Assembly (NCBI RefSeq): GCF_964204645.1
Contig: NC_134030.1
Location: 15,714,447-15,778,446 of the forward strand
Direction of reading: 5' to 3'
DNA length: 64,000 bases
Source of the DNA: Tubulanus polymorphus
Taxonomy: Eukaryota; Nemertea; Palaeonemertea; Tubulaniformes; Tubulanidae
The position numbers and the translations under genes are program-made. The notes beneath the pieces were generated by a model. The model ran no database searches, was not told the origin of the DNA, and was given only the letters and a program-made list of their open reading frames with translations. Numbering within the stretch: the first letter of the stretch is position 1; each line of letters begins with the position of its first letter. Below are positions 20,592-31,741 of the stretch, piece after piece.

Positions 20592-21047
20592 CTATAATTT
20601 TTTTTTCAATAAAACAGTTATTTCATTAAATGATGTTACACCTTCTATTTCTTTAAAACTTACATCTTTTTCATTTGATAATTTTGATTTTAAAAACTTA
20701 TTTAACTCATTTCCGCTCATTTTCTTTTTAGTTTTTGTTCCTTTTAGTCTTAACAATATTTCTACATTGGTTGTTGGTCTTTTCGGTAATGATGTTACGC
20801 TTGATTGCTTGTTTTCTATTATTTTTTCTAAAATTAATGTCATTTCTTGATGGTAATATAAATGTTTTTTAACTTCTTCTAACGTTTCATCTTCTATATC
20901 GAAAGATTCTTTTACTTCAGTACCCATTTCGGGTGGTTCATCTTCCATTTCGGTTGGTTCATCTTCCATTTCGGTTGGTTCATCTTCCATTTCGGTTGTC
21001 CTCTGAGAATCAAGAGTACTTCTTGATACACACGACATTTTATTCAA
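20592..21047 (-). pseudogene. 5' part of a broken ORF with acidic TEMEDEP repeats (unrecognised protein)
   Basis: This 151-codon frame starts MNKMSCVSRS. It contains three tandem copies of the heptapeptide TEMEDEP (21-bp units at about 20930-20995), then a lysine-rich segment (GTKTKKKMSGNELNKFLKSK) and a helical stretch, and ends in LLKKKL at an A9 run. The continuing protein lies one frame away at 20288-20587. It could come from a mobile element or from a host gene; no known domain was identified. Confidence 0.5.
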
Positions 21048-21049
21048 CT

Positions 21050-21789
21050 AAAAGATACCAGCGGTAGAACAGGAACCGCGATATTAAATGATATAAATAT
21101 TTTCAAGTCTATCGTTTCTAATTATTATAACTTATCATAGTTCAAGTTATTATCTATCTAACGTAAAATAGAATTAACTGTATGAAGTTGTAGTTGTCAA
21201 AAGCACTTAAAGGTTTCATATTTAATAGCCCCAATAACTACAAAAAAACAGTACTTACATTTAGATTTATAATTGTAAACTATAAACTCCTAATTTCGTT
21301 TCGATAGATAGAATATCCTGAGCACAATGTTACAGCGTCTGTTCATTTCCGGGGCGATTTCTAGAATGAATTTCCGTCGTTGATTATTACACGTCATCTG
21401 GTTCCGGTACACCTTTCTAGAATATTCTACACGTTTCTGATTATGACATGTCATCTCTATTCAGAGTTCCAGCACACCTTTCTAGAATTTTCTCTACACG
21501 TTTGCAATAATGATTCATATGTCTCGGCGTCATAGTAACAGCTGTAACAGCTGTGAATTTATAGATTTATTCAATCGTTCATTACATGAAATGTATATAG
21601 GTTCAAATAGAATCATGTTCTAGTATAAACAGCTATGCATTATTTCAATCACACTTTACTAACACTTTTAATGTTTAAAATCTAACTCACACAAATATGA
21701 ATATTGAAATAATGTTGTAAATATATACTTTTTATATTGAATAATCTGTCAATTTAAATGTTATTCATATATATGATTATTTTAAGAGT
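21050..21789. other. Non-coding spacer
   Basis: No gene is seen. Imperfect direct repeats occur at 21350-21500 (GTTCCGGTACACCTTTCTAG and AGTTCCAGCACACCTTTCTA, each followed by a CTACACGTTT word). Confidence 0.45.
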
Positions 21790-21792
21790 AAT

Positions 21793-22189
21793 AGGGGTAA
21801 TGGGCTTTCATATCAAAGGTTGAATGGTCGAGTTCATTAAAAACAAATATTAAAAGTAATTTAAAACTATAATATATTTTCATAACCGTGTGTATTTCAG
21901 TTGAATAATAGAATTATTATTATTATTTGAATATATTTGATTATATGAATTTGTGTATTGTAAATAAATCAATTGGTCGCGGAGCGAAGCGGTAGCGAAG
22001 TGGAGCGACCAATTGATTTAATATAATATGCTTTTTAAATTATTGATATCTTAGAATAAATATTTAGTTATAATATAAAATGCACACGGTTATGAAAATA
22101 TATTATAGTTTTAAATTACTTTTAATGTTTTGTTTTTTAATGAGCTCGACCGTTCGACCTTTGGTATGAAAGCCCATTAACCCTATTAC
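21793..22189. mobile_element. Palindromic MITE/foldback element with a central 16-bp hairpin
   Basis: The element has long imperfect inverted arms. The left starts GTAATAGGGGTAATGGGC and the reverse complement of the right end starts GTAATAGGGTTAATGGGC; the match continues for about 100 bp to CATAACCGTGTG. At the centre TAAATCAATTGGTCGC (21965-21980) pairs perfectly with its complement at 22005-22020 around a 24-base loop made of GCGAAG-like repeats. It abuts the Ty3/gypsy RNase H fragment on the right. Confidence 0.75.
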
Positions 22190-22200
22190 TGATACACAAA

Positions 22201-22510
22201 AGGCACCTATACTTATGACAGACGCAAGTATGAAGGGACTCGGAGCTAGCCTTTTACAAGAGGAAGACGGATCCAAATTACTTAAACCCGTGGCTTACGG
22301 TTCGAAGACTTTGTCTCAGTCGGAGAAGAACTACGCGTGTATCGAGCGCGAACTCCTTGCAATTGTCTTCGGAGTGCAGAAGTTTCATACATTCCTGTAC
22401 GGCAGACCATTCAGAGTCATAACAGACCATAAGCCCCTAGTAATGATAACTCAAAAAAGTCTAACGAGTGCTCCACCACGATTACAGCGAATGCTCCTCA
22501 AGGATACAAC
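22201..22510 (+). pseudogene. Ty3/gypsy RNase H fragment
   Basis: The frame begins in the RNase H domain (ILMTDASMKGLGASLLQ, YACIERELLAIVFGVQKF, VITDHKPLV). These are the catalytic D, E and D positions of a Ty3/gypsy RNase H. RT is missing to the left, where the palindromic element lies. Near 22497 a few bases are lost and the frame shifts into the next ORF, so pol is broken. Confidence 0.85.
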
Positions 22511-23911
22511 ATGAATTTAGAATACAGGCCAGGAAAAGAAATGACTCTTGCAGACACGTTGTCAAGACTGCCTAACGTCAAAAATCAGGAGCAAATCGAA
22601 CTAGACATAAGAGTAGACTTTGTCAGGTTCACCTCAGAGAAGATCGTACAAGTGAGACACGATACAGCCGCCGATGCTGTACTCTGCAAATTGATGGACG
22701 TCATACTCACTGGCTGGCCGCGGTCCATCAAAGAACTACCCAAAGAACTCAGACCGTATTGGAGTGTTCGTGACGAACTTTCAGTCGAAAACGGAATTAT
22801 TTTGAAGGCAGCAAGAATTGTAATGCCAATGATACTGAGAGACGAGATGCTAAGAAAACTGCATTACGGACATATGGGCATAGAAAAGACCAGACTACGG
22901 GCCAGAGACTCAGTATACTGGCCAGGCATCACTAGAGATATCGAAAACGTAGTAAAAAACTGCCGAGAATGCCCAAAACATCTAGCATCGCAGCCGCAAC
23001 AGCCATTGATTCTCCAGGAAATACCTGGAAGGCCTTGGGAAATGGTTGGAACGGATCTCTACGAGTTGCACAACGTTAATTGGCTGATTCTCGTAGACTA
23101 TTATAGTAAGTTTCCTGTCGTTAGGAAACTTCCCTGTCCAAGTCCCAGCAAGTTAGTTGTTAGTGCAACAAAGCAGGTGTTCGCCGAATACGGTGTACCA
23201 ACTGAGGTTAGATCAGATAACGGACCTCATTTCGACAGCAAGGAATATAAATGTTTTGCCAGCGAATGGGGATTCTCGCATCATACCAGCTCGCCAAGAT
23301 ATCCGAGATCGAATGGTATGGTTGAACGCACCATTCGTACTGTGAAAACGTTGCTGAAGAAAGCAAAACAAACCAATCAAGATCCTGACCTGGTGTTACT
23401 GGCATTGAGAGCAACGCCAATTGATAGTAAGTTACCAAGTCCAGGTGAATTGTTAACCGGACACAAGCTGGCGACACACCTCCCCGCGAAAATAATCAAC
23501 ATTGACCCAGACCGGGATGATGTACGCAATCGCTTGTTAGATCGACAACAGATGATGAAAAAACACCACTATAAGCATGCCCACCAGCTGAAACCACCAT
23601 CAATTGGAGACAGGATCACATACCAGAAAGAAACTGGCGGATCATGGCTACCAGGAACGGTTATACAAAAAACACCAAAGCCACGATCATACGTCGTCCA
23701 AGATGATAACAACCAGCGTAGGTTCCGAAGAAATCAAGTTCACATCAGACCAGTTGGTGGAATGCAACAAGACAAGACTAAGAGCAAATCTGTCCTCTTT
23801 GCTCCTGAGCTTGTCGAGACACAACCTAGCAGACCCATCATTGGCCCCAAAACAAACCATACAACTAGGTCAGGTCGGGTCTCAAAACAACCCCAACGAT
23901 TAGATCTGTAA
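22511..23911 (+). CDS. Ty3/gypsy integrase (466-codon open frame)
   Basis: The start carries the end of RNase H (YRPGKEMTLADTLSRLPN). The integrase zinc domain is H118-X2-H121 with C151-X2-C154. The catalytic core has D182 (GTDLYE), D236 (SDNGPHF) and E272 (NGMVERTIRT), so the DDE triad is complete. The C-terminal region has a basic GPY/F-like segment (GDRITYQKETGGSWLPGTV). It inserts retrotransposon cDNA into the genome. The frame is open to its own stop, but the copy is not autonomous because RT and gag are absent. Confidence 0.9.
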   Translation: MNLEYRPGKEMTLADTLSRLPNVKNQEQIELDIRVDFVRFTSEKIVQVRHDTAADAVLCKLMDVILTGWPRSIKELPKELRPYWSVRDELSVENGIILKAARIVMPMILRDEMLRKLHYGHMGIEKTRLRARDSVYWPGITRDIENVVKNCRECPKHLASQPQQPLILQEIPGRPWEMVGTDLYELHNVNWLILVDYYSKFPVVRKLPCPSPSKLVVSATKQVFAEYGVPTEVRSDNGPHFDSKEYKCFASEWGFSHHTSSPRYPRSNGMVERTIRTVKTLLKKAKQTNQDPDLVLLALRATPIDSKLPSPGELLTGHKLATHLPAKIINIDPDRDDVRNRLLDRQQMMKKHHYKHAHQLKPPSIGDRITYQKETGGSWLPGTVIQKTPKPRSYVVQDDNNQRRFRRNQVHIRPVGGMQQDKTKSKSVLFAPELVETQPSRPIIGPKTNHTTRSGRVSKQPQRLDL

Positions 23912-24161
23912 TACAAATATTAAATCTACAAATATTAAATCTACAAACGTTAAATCTACAAACAGTAATTAAACTTTAGAAATATTAGTTATACTATATA
24001 GTTATACCATAATTATTATGTTAGATTAGTTCAGATTCTGTAATTCAATTTATTATAGCCTAACTGAGATACTTCTTAGGGTTTTTAAGTAGATATAGGA
24101 TTATAGCTCAAAGTAAAAAGTAATTAGTTTTTTGTTACGGTTCCTTTCTTAAGAAAGGGCG

Positions 24162-24297
24162 TGTGATATGATTGTGTATATATACATCAATAAAAGTAGT
24201 TCCAAGTATGGCGGTCGTTCTTGTCATGTGTTTTTGTTATCTGACGCTCTGACAGTCGAATATATTTCAAGTCCTGATATCGGAGGACATCATAACA
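24162..24297 (+). repeat. 3' LTR of the Ty3/gypsy element (about 136 bp)
   Basis: The segment runs from TGTGATATGATTGTG to GACATCATAACA with TG/CA ends. It is preceded by a purine-rich AAGAAAGGGCG tract and contains TATATATA and AATAAAAG. The short length suits several compact gypsy lineages. The 5' LTR is missing, so no target duplication can be tested. Confidence 0.65.
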
Positions 24298-24640
24298 CTG
24301 TTAGCCGCAAAAAGATTTCATCCTCTATTACAGGAATTAAGGGTACAACTCTGGGACCAGTTAGTTTAAATTAACCATTATGCAATATGATGCATGACCA
24401 AATACAATGTCAATATGAAAAAGATCCACTATGTACACATTTGAAATTTCAAACCAAGTTTAATCATTAGAAAATTACGACACAACGTTCGATCTCTCAC
24501 TAGAGATCATCCTTTTGAATTTGTATAGAGTGAGTTTCGTATCGTATTATCGTATTATCAATTCTCCGCATTTGGTGTGACTAAAGTTATTTTAGCAATG
24601 AAGTTGTGATTGTCATTATAAATGTTAACTATCCACTGGC
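24298..24640. other. Non-coding spacer
   Basis: No coding frame and no recognised repeat are seen between the gypsy LTR and the dispersed repeat at 24641. Confidence 0.4.
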
Positions 24641-25180
24641 AAACTTACTAACTTTTGGCAACTGACCTTAGATCGTGGAATGGTCTCAGGTGGCCTGCTG
24701 ATCCACTCTTTATTTTTACTACTAAGGAAATATACATTATAAGAAGTAAAAAGTATATTAAAGTACTAGGCCCTATTTATCCTTATCGCAATAATTTGTG
24801 TACGTATGATTGAAAAACGATATTCCATCGAGTTTTATGGTACTTATGATTATTGTGTTTAAAATCAATAATAAGCAACCTTCCACTGATACGAAGCGGC
24901 CTAAGTTTACATCCTACCATAATTTTCCTCGAAACTCTCAGCATTATTTCAAGGGTCGGTCTTATATGGAGAAAATATATGAAGGACATGTTCACAGGCC
25001 AAACGTGGCCAAAAATCTACCCCGAAATTTCAAATTTTACAAGTAATGATAATATACTTCATGCTTTTGGTGCAGAAAAAATGCATATCCACAAATTGCA
25101 AATTGTGTTTTCAAAGTAAACGATTGAGTGTGGAATTGTTTCGAATTCAGGGTTCTCCCATTAACTCTCCGGTATTTTAC
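24641..25180. repeat. Dispersed about 530-bp repeat, copy A
   Basis: From AAACTTACTAACTTTTGGCA through GATCGTGGAATGGTCTCAGG to AGGGTTCTCCCATTAAC this segment is closely matched, in the same orientation, by 29116-29625. Copies differ by small indels and substitutions. Neither has TG/CA ends or a coding frame, so the class is undetermined. Confidence 0.85.
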
Positions 25181-25799
25181 AATTGTTTCAATGCTCCAGA
25201 GCACTATGCACTATGCACAGGGTCTCAGTGCCTTAGATTTCTAAGTACAGCCTATTGGCTCGCACTGTATCCCTCGGAACCAACATCATGTATAAATATT
25301 TTAAAGAAAATTTGAAATAAAATTGTATCGATTATCATTTATATTGTATGTACGGTTTACGAAAAATGATCTCATTATGAGTTTTCCGGTTTGCTCGGCT
25401 ACCCGTACTGGCGGGGTAGTCTAGAGAGGCTAATGAAAACTCCGGTTTGCTGAACCACCCCTCTTTGCGGGGATGCGGTATGATGTTTGATCTGACAGTT
25501 TCAAGTGGTTAATGGCTGTTTCAAGTGCTTACAACGATGCTTATTACTTCGTGGTACATGGTGGTTTAAAAAAAGATTTCATAATAATACGCTCACCGCG
25601 TGGGCTTCGTAGAAAGACCACTGCCTGTGGCCTTCCCAAATTTTAATTGTCCTGTCCGATTTGGTTTCATCCAATTGAGAGACTGCCTTTTCCAGTTAGG
25701 GCATTTTTGGATCACGTCACTCCAGGAAATGACTTAACGCTTTTGGGCCCCTTCGTCGGTTCCACATGTTTCATTTGAGCTATAGACCACAATGGTGAC
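25181..25799. other. Non-coding spacer with an ATTATGAG/CCGGTTTGCT repeat end
   Basis: There is no gene. At 25373-25396 TCATTATGAGTTTTCCGGTT resembles, in reverse complement, the ends AAACCGGCATTCTCATAATG at 30878 and 31347. This suggests a repeat family terminus. Confidence 0.4.
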
Positions 25800-26180
25800 A
25801 CCATGATGGTCAGTAACTGACCAATTGAGATATCCCTGAGTCTGACCACTTGACTTCGAATTTCGGAAATTTATCATGTAATGTTTGTTTTCAAACCTCT
25901 AGGGAATCATCATTGCAAATTCATCACTGACCATCACTGACCACCAATGACCAATTCAAACTTCTCGAATATGAAAACGATATACCGCGTTATGGTGTCA
26001 AACTAGAAAAGATTCGCCATTGAAAATTCATAAATTGACCATCAATGACCACCACTGACCAATTGAAACTTCTTGAAAGAACGATATACCGGTACCGCTT
26101 TTGGTGTGAAACTAGAAAGGATTCGCCATTAAAATTCATAAATTGACCATCACTGACCACCAGCGAAACTTCTCAAATAT
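25800..26180. repeat. Degenerate tandem repeat, about 110-120 bp, three copies
   Basis: Copies share GACCATCACTGACCACC, then AACTTCT, ATATACCG, TGGTGTCAAACTAGAAA and GATTCGCCATT. A related word in opposite orientation (CTGGTCAGTACTGGTCA) clusters at 30260-30420. Confidence 0.7.
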
Positions 26181-29115
26181 CGTGGTCGAATTCGAAAGTG
26201 CTTGTCGTCGTATTGCTATTTCTAGAAACCAGCAGAAAGTTTTGCTACTGTTTTTGAATGGCGTTGACATGATGGAAATTTATTACCCATAAATGGGTTA
26301 CACATCTGGATCACAGCACCTCACTTGCCGCAGTGCGTTATTTTCACTGCATAGTAATGCTAATACATAAACTTTTTTACTACTTGACTCGAATCATCTG
26401 AACAGTACTGCGTTTGAAAACTCAACGAATAGAAAATGTTTGCGGGATGCGCCTACAAATAAGTTATAATAAGATTAATTAATCGATGCATGAAAAACAA
26501 TTAAATCACAAGGTGACTAACACCCGTCTTTCAACCAATCTGCGCGATACCAATTAATTAAATCATTAAACGCATTGGGTTCCTAATATTTGAAATCATG
26601 TGATACAATAGTTGTTATTTAGACTTGGCCACTTTCATTTCAGAAAACCGCGTACTAGACCAGTGGTCACCGAGGCATTAACCATTCCTTCAAGTTTTGA
26701 AAATTCGATGGTAACGCGGATTCTTCGCCTCTAAAAACTGTTTCGTTAATAGTTGTCTTTATATTAAAAGTGTTCATAGGAATTGAAATTTGGAGCGATA
26801 TCAGTCACAGCTGTAACCCTTTTTCATTGTCAGTTCTTTTTTGGAATTCAAGTAGATTAGTGAAAATATCAATGATGAAGTTCACTTATTATATCAAGTA
26901 CCGTTTTTACTGTCGCATGCGAGTCGAAACAAAAAGATCTATCCAACTGCATATGTTCAGGTATAACCTGTGATATCCTTCAGTATGTTATGAATATCTT
27001 TAAAAATTTGTGTTCTAGTATAATACCCGAAGGTTTAACTATCGGACACATAAAAGATTCGCCATAATCAAAGTTTTTAAGAAAATCTTTCTTCGAGAAA
27101 GAAAGATCTTTAAAAGAACGATTGGCGTCAAACTAATCCATAATGGACTGTTGTGAATTTATTGAATAATCCACCTGAGAAATTTTAAGATTTCGAAGCG
27201 AAATTTATTCATATAAATCAAAAATACATAAATAACTTGTTGTTATTTGCGGGTCTCATGAAACACTTTCGTGCGCTCTTTTTAAATCTAAAATAGCATA
27301 AATACATGCGTGTTTCGTTATAAACAAGGTTAAATTCCAAACGCACATGAAATATGGAGCCTGTATCTCACACGATATACACATCTTGAATATTCTCTAA
27401 CTACGTAGGCCCTTTCCAAATGGGAATTGTTCAGTTTTTTAACGGCCGACATTCAGAGGCACCTAAAAAACCGGTTGTATAGCACTTGAGATTTTCAGTG
27501 TAGGGCACATCTCACATCGACTCGGCTCGCGGTCGGTGGTTTAATGGGAACACATCTGGTTGTTACTAGTTTAACAGTTGACGAATTCAGAAAACTTTTT
27601 TCAAATGTCTTTGATAACTTTTTAAACATAGTATTCCTCTTAATTACATTTCGCTGATTCCATAGATATTTTTTCATGAAAATTGCTCCAGTTATAACGG
27701 ATTTAAACATACATGTAAAATGATTATTTTTAAAATATTCAATTTTCTCCGATTTTGAAGAAATTCTGACACAATATCATCTCCACTCGACACATGATTT
27801 TACTTCGGCGCCTTTGAAGGGAGTGTCACTTGTTGTTGAGTTCATATTTAGTCAATAAAGAAGATATGCCTGATTCCTTTTTAGAATTTAGATTTCGACG
27901 GATATCATCAAATTACTAGAAAGGGACAGCAGCTTTCGGTCATCCGCAAAAAAATACCTAAAATGCTCTCCTAGGGTTATGGAAAAACATGTCACGAAAC
28001 ATACGGAAAATCCTTTGTTTGGTAGACTGAAATTATTGAACTCTTAAATAGCAACCTTCAGAGAAACAAAAACATAAGAATATATTCTCGCCCACCCTTT
28101 AAAAAAACAACGTGATTTCAATTGAAGATGACACGTAGCCTCATATCAAATGATATGAACGCAACAGAGCCTATTCATTCTCTTTACGAGGATGGGTCTC
28201 CACATTAATAGGATACGATACGAGATTCGTGGGTACGAATGATGAATACAACTGATAAAGCGCCAATTTCACTGATTCTTGCACATAAAGGTGTTTTAGA
28301 GTAATCTAGTTAACAGGTGTGTTTTAGGAGTATTTTGAATTTAAACTCAAATCGGGGTTCATGACGAATATTGAGCATTCTAGGGCTGGAGCAAGAAACG
28401 TGTGGGATCGTCCGCCAATGGTATCACCAAAGAAATAATAAGGAGCCAGTCCGTGGTGGCTATTGAAAGCGACGACATGTGAATGCATTGATTGAATGAC
28501 ATCTCAAAAGTCAGATTTTGTAAAATTGAAGATGATATATGGATAGGTTATTCAATATATACTGGTAAAAATGATGCCCAATATGTGATATAAATGTTCA
28601 ATTAAAAAGTAGAAACCGAATCCATACTTCAGTCTGATATTGTTATAACATCAAACACTCAAATTTAATCCTTTGTTAGATTGGTAGCCAGTGTAGATGA
28701 GCAAGAATAGTGGTCCCTAATTTTAATGTGGACTGTTCAACAAGTTGGAGTTTGTGAAGAGATGAATGAGTTTAAAATGGAGTGGAATTTAGATAATACT
28801 GTTTGAATGTCTATTACTCAATCTTTTTATTGATCATAAAAAATTGTGGTAAAATATTTGACTCTAGGGTTGGTTTTAGAGTGTATCTCTCCACGCCAGA
28901 GGTAATCACGGATATTGGACTACACAAAATTCCTTGTGTACAGCTCAACTTTTTAAATCCCTGGAAAAGCTCGCCACGGATATATCTCAGTAATGATTAA
29001 TTTTCCCACAAATTATCCCCTTCGAAAAACCTAAACAACCAATGTACGCTTGCTCTAACTTTGCCAATGCACTATTGTTACCTTTTCTAGCTATTTGCAC
29101 TAGCTGTTTGTCGCA
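26181..29115. other. Non-coding stretch without recognised features
   Basis: No reading frame with protein-like composition was found on either strand. It includes a small hairpin near 27085-27115 (AAAATCTTTCTT / AAGAAAGATCTTT). It is probably decayed repeat or intergenic DNA. Confidence 0.45.
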
Positions 29116-29637
29116 CTGGTAAACTTACTAACTTTTGGCAACTGACCTTAGATCGTGGAATGGTCTCAGGTGGCCTGCTGATCCACTCTTTATTTATACT
29201 ACTAAAGAAATATACAGTATAAGACGTAAAAAGTATATGAACATATTATTTATCTTTATATCGCGATAATTCGTGTACGTATGATTGAAAAACGATATTC
29301 TATCGAATCTCATGGTACTTATGATTATTGTGTATTAGCAACCCTCCACGGATACGAAGCAGCCTAAGTTTACGTCCTACCAAAATTATCCTCGGAACTC
29401 TCAGCATTATTTCAAGGGTCGGTCTTAGAAAATATACGAAGGACGTGTGTTCACAGGTTAACGAGGCCAAAAATCTTCCCCAAAATTTCAAATTTTTACA
29501 AGCAAAGATAATATACTTCATGCTTTTGGTGCAGAAAAAAATACATGTCCACAAAATGCAAATTGTGTTTTCAAAGTAAACGATTGAGTGTGGAATTGTT
29601 TCCAATTCAAGGTTTTCCCATTAATACTCCGGTTTTT
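29116..29637. repeat. Dispersed about 530-bp repeat, copy B
   Basis: This is the direct-orientation partner of 24641-25180, about 4.47 kb away. It is preceded by CACTGGTAAACTTACTAAC, compared with CACTGGCAAACTTACTAAC at copy A, so similarity begins slightly earlier in both. It ends near ACTCCGGTTTTTTCAATAAG. Confidence 0.85.
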
Positions 29638-30860
29638 TCAATAAGATAAGTCAAACTATTGTTGTGATGGCCAGTTGAATACTTCATCATTATATTGAAA
29701 GATATGTTATACTTAATGCATCTTTTCTTAGGCCTTAGCTTTCTCTATTGGTTAGCGTTGTGATCACTCAAAATTAACCATAAGTTTGAATTCTCACTGA
29801 TCTACTACATCTCTATAACAAAAATATATTTCATATCAGGCAATTAGCTTTGATCTGTGGTCAGTGGACAGCAGCTACGAAACATTTAAAACTACTACAT
29901 TATCATTCCATCTATTCATGTATATGTAATATGATATGATATCTTCTTTGTTCAGTTTAAAAGTCTTGATCGTAAAAGTTTGACAAGTCTCGCATGTTGG
30001 TACCGATACGTACGTTCACGCGAGTGAAATGTGCACGTTACAGGCTCAAATGCGCACGTTACAATTACAAATGGAAACGTTGTTCGTTCAAAACCCTACG
30101 TAAAAATCTTATGCATTTTAGCGGAATTTCAAAGTTAGCTCGCTACATACAACAAAAATCGGACAAGACTTTTTCAAGCGACACATTTAAATGTAAGAGC
30201 TAGTAGTACCAACGAAGGATTCACCAAACATATAAATTACTTATGGGGGTTCTGGTTAGCACTGGTAACTGGTCAGTACTGGTCAAGCATTGGTCAGTTA
30301 AACAATTTTTAGATTAATGCCCACATCATATCTAGTTATTTGACACCAAACAACTTAATTGTTTGCAAACAAATAATTTACTATATGGTCAGTATACTGG
30401 TCATGCATTGGTCAGTTAAAAGACCATGGTCCACGCCACATTTGTTACCAAACATGATTGGATTGTGTCGTTTCGAAAATTTATCTGTTGGGCAATTTGT
30501 GGTCAGCCCTGGTTCGTTAGGTTCTTATTTTGCGGGCATTTTATCTCGAACCACCGAAAGACCGAATCACTAATTAATTCACCAGATCGTTAATTGCTGA
30601 AAATGAAGATTAGTGTTTAACTAATAGTCATTGTCTGAACAAAGTGTCTCTGGTATGGGTCCTATGGAATCATGTCCTTAACTGTACACCGTACTGTATA
30701 TTTGTACTGTATCTTTTTATGTTCACTACTACTGTAATTGACTATGATGTTTTCAAGTGGTCTTAAGTACCGCTAATAGCCGAAAGTCGTTGATTTATGT
30801 GAAATTTACATACAGCGCCACCCGTTGATAGTAAAACTAACCCGAGCAATACGGGTGTTA
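29638..30860. other. Non-coding stretch with ACTGGTCAGT word cluster
   Basis: No gene is seen. 30260-30420 holds several CTGGTCAGT / TTGGTCAGTT words, the inverse of the repeats at 25800-26180. The sequence GTCAAACTATTGTTGTGATG near 29650 recurs in modified form near 30915. Confidence 0.4.
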
Positions 30861-30869
30861 AATAGATAC

Positions 30870-31370
30870 GCTAGCAAACCGGCATTCTCATAATGATCTA
30901 TCTATCAATAAGACAAGTTACACTATTGTTATGATCAGATGGCCAATTGAATACTTCTTCATTATATAAGGATTGTTATACGGGTGTTAAATACGCCATC
31001 CTCCATCTGCAGGGACTCGAACCTGATGGCATCGCTACACTCAGCCACGGCACGAACCCCTGCATCAGTAGGCCGGGTGCGCAGGTACATGCGTAGCTTT
31101 CCGAACGAAAACTGGCGGCACCAATCAGATTGCTCGTTGTATAATCGTTGAGGCAAATTTCAAGGAAGAACTATAAATGGGAAAAACCGGGCTAAAATAA
31201 AACGGGATTTCTGATTGGCTAAAAATCACATCATCTGAACTGCGCATGTATCTGCTCACACGGTCGATTATGGCAGGGTTTCGTGCCGTGGCAATCTCGA
31301 TGCCATCAGGTTCGAATCCCTGCCGGGGGAGGATGTAGATACACTAGCAAACCGGCATTCTCATAATGAT
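30870..31370. repeat. Inverted pair of tRNA-derived SINE heads with shared termini
   Basis: A minus-strand tRNA-like head has its B box at 31012-31023 (AGGTTCGAGTCC in reverse complement). A plus-strand head has its B box at 31309-31320 (GGTTCGAATCCC). Both carry TCGTGCCGTGGC and CGATGCCATCAGG. The sequence AAACCGGCATTCTCATAATG occurs at both 30878 and 31347, bounding the pair. These are SINE copies, not functional tRNA genes. Confidence 0.65.
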
Positions 31371-31741
31371 GCGTCCGGGCGCGTGGCTTTGATAATGGAC
31401 GGAGCCACTCCATTATCTAGCTAGGTCAGCAAATAGCTCGGATATTTTCGGAACAATCCTAATATTGTGTCCTGTCACTTAGTGGCGCTGATGTTTGTTT
31501 CCACGACGACTCGGTGTACACAAGTATTCAGCCCTACATACGCAGCGGATCTGGTTTAAGGGGAAACTTAGAGCGTAGAAACTACAATTCGATACGAAAG
31601 CTGAAAAATCTATTTGAGAGAATTGATAAATATGGTGAGTACAGATTAATCAACACTAATCTAACATGTTTTGCATTGGAGGTGCGTTGCCGTTGTTGGA
31701 TGGTGGAGGCAATAAATCAAAAGACATTTTTTAACAAGTAA
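31371..31741. other. Non-coding spacer
   Basis: Nothing is supported here. A short open frame at 31514-31741 has no recognisable domain. Confidence 0.4.
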
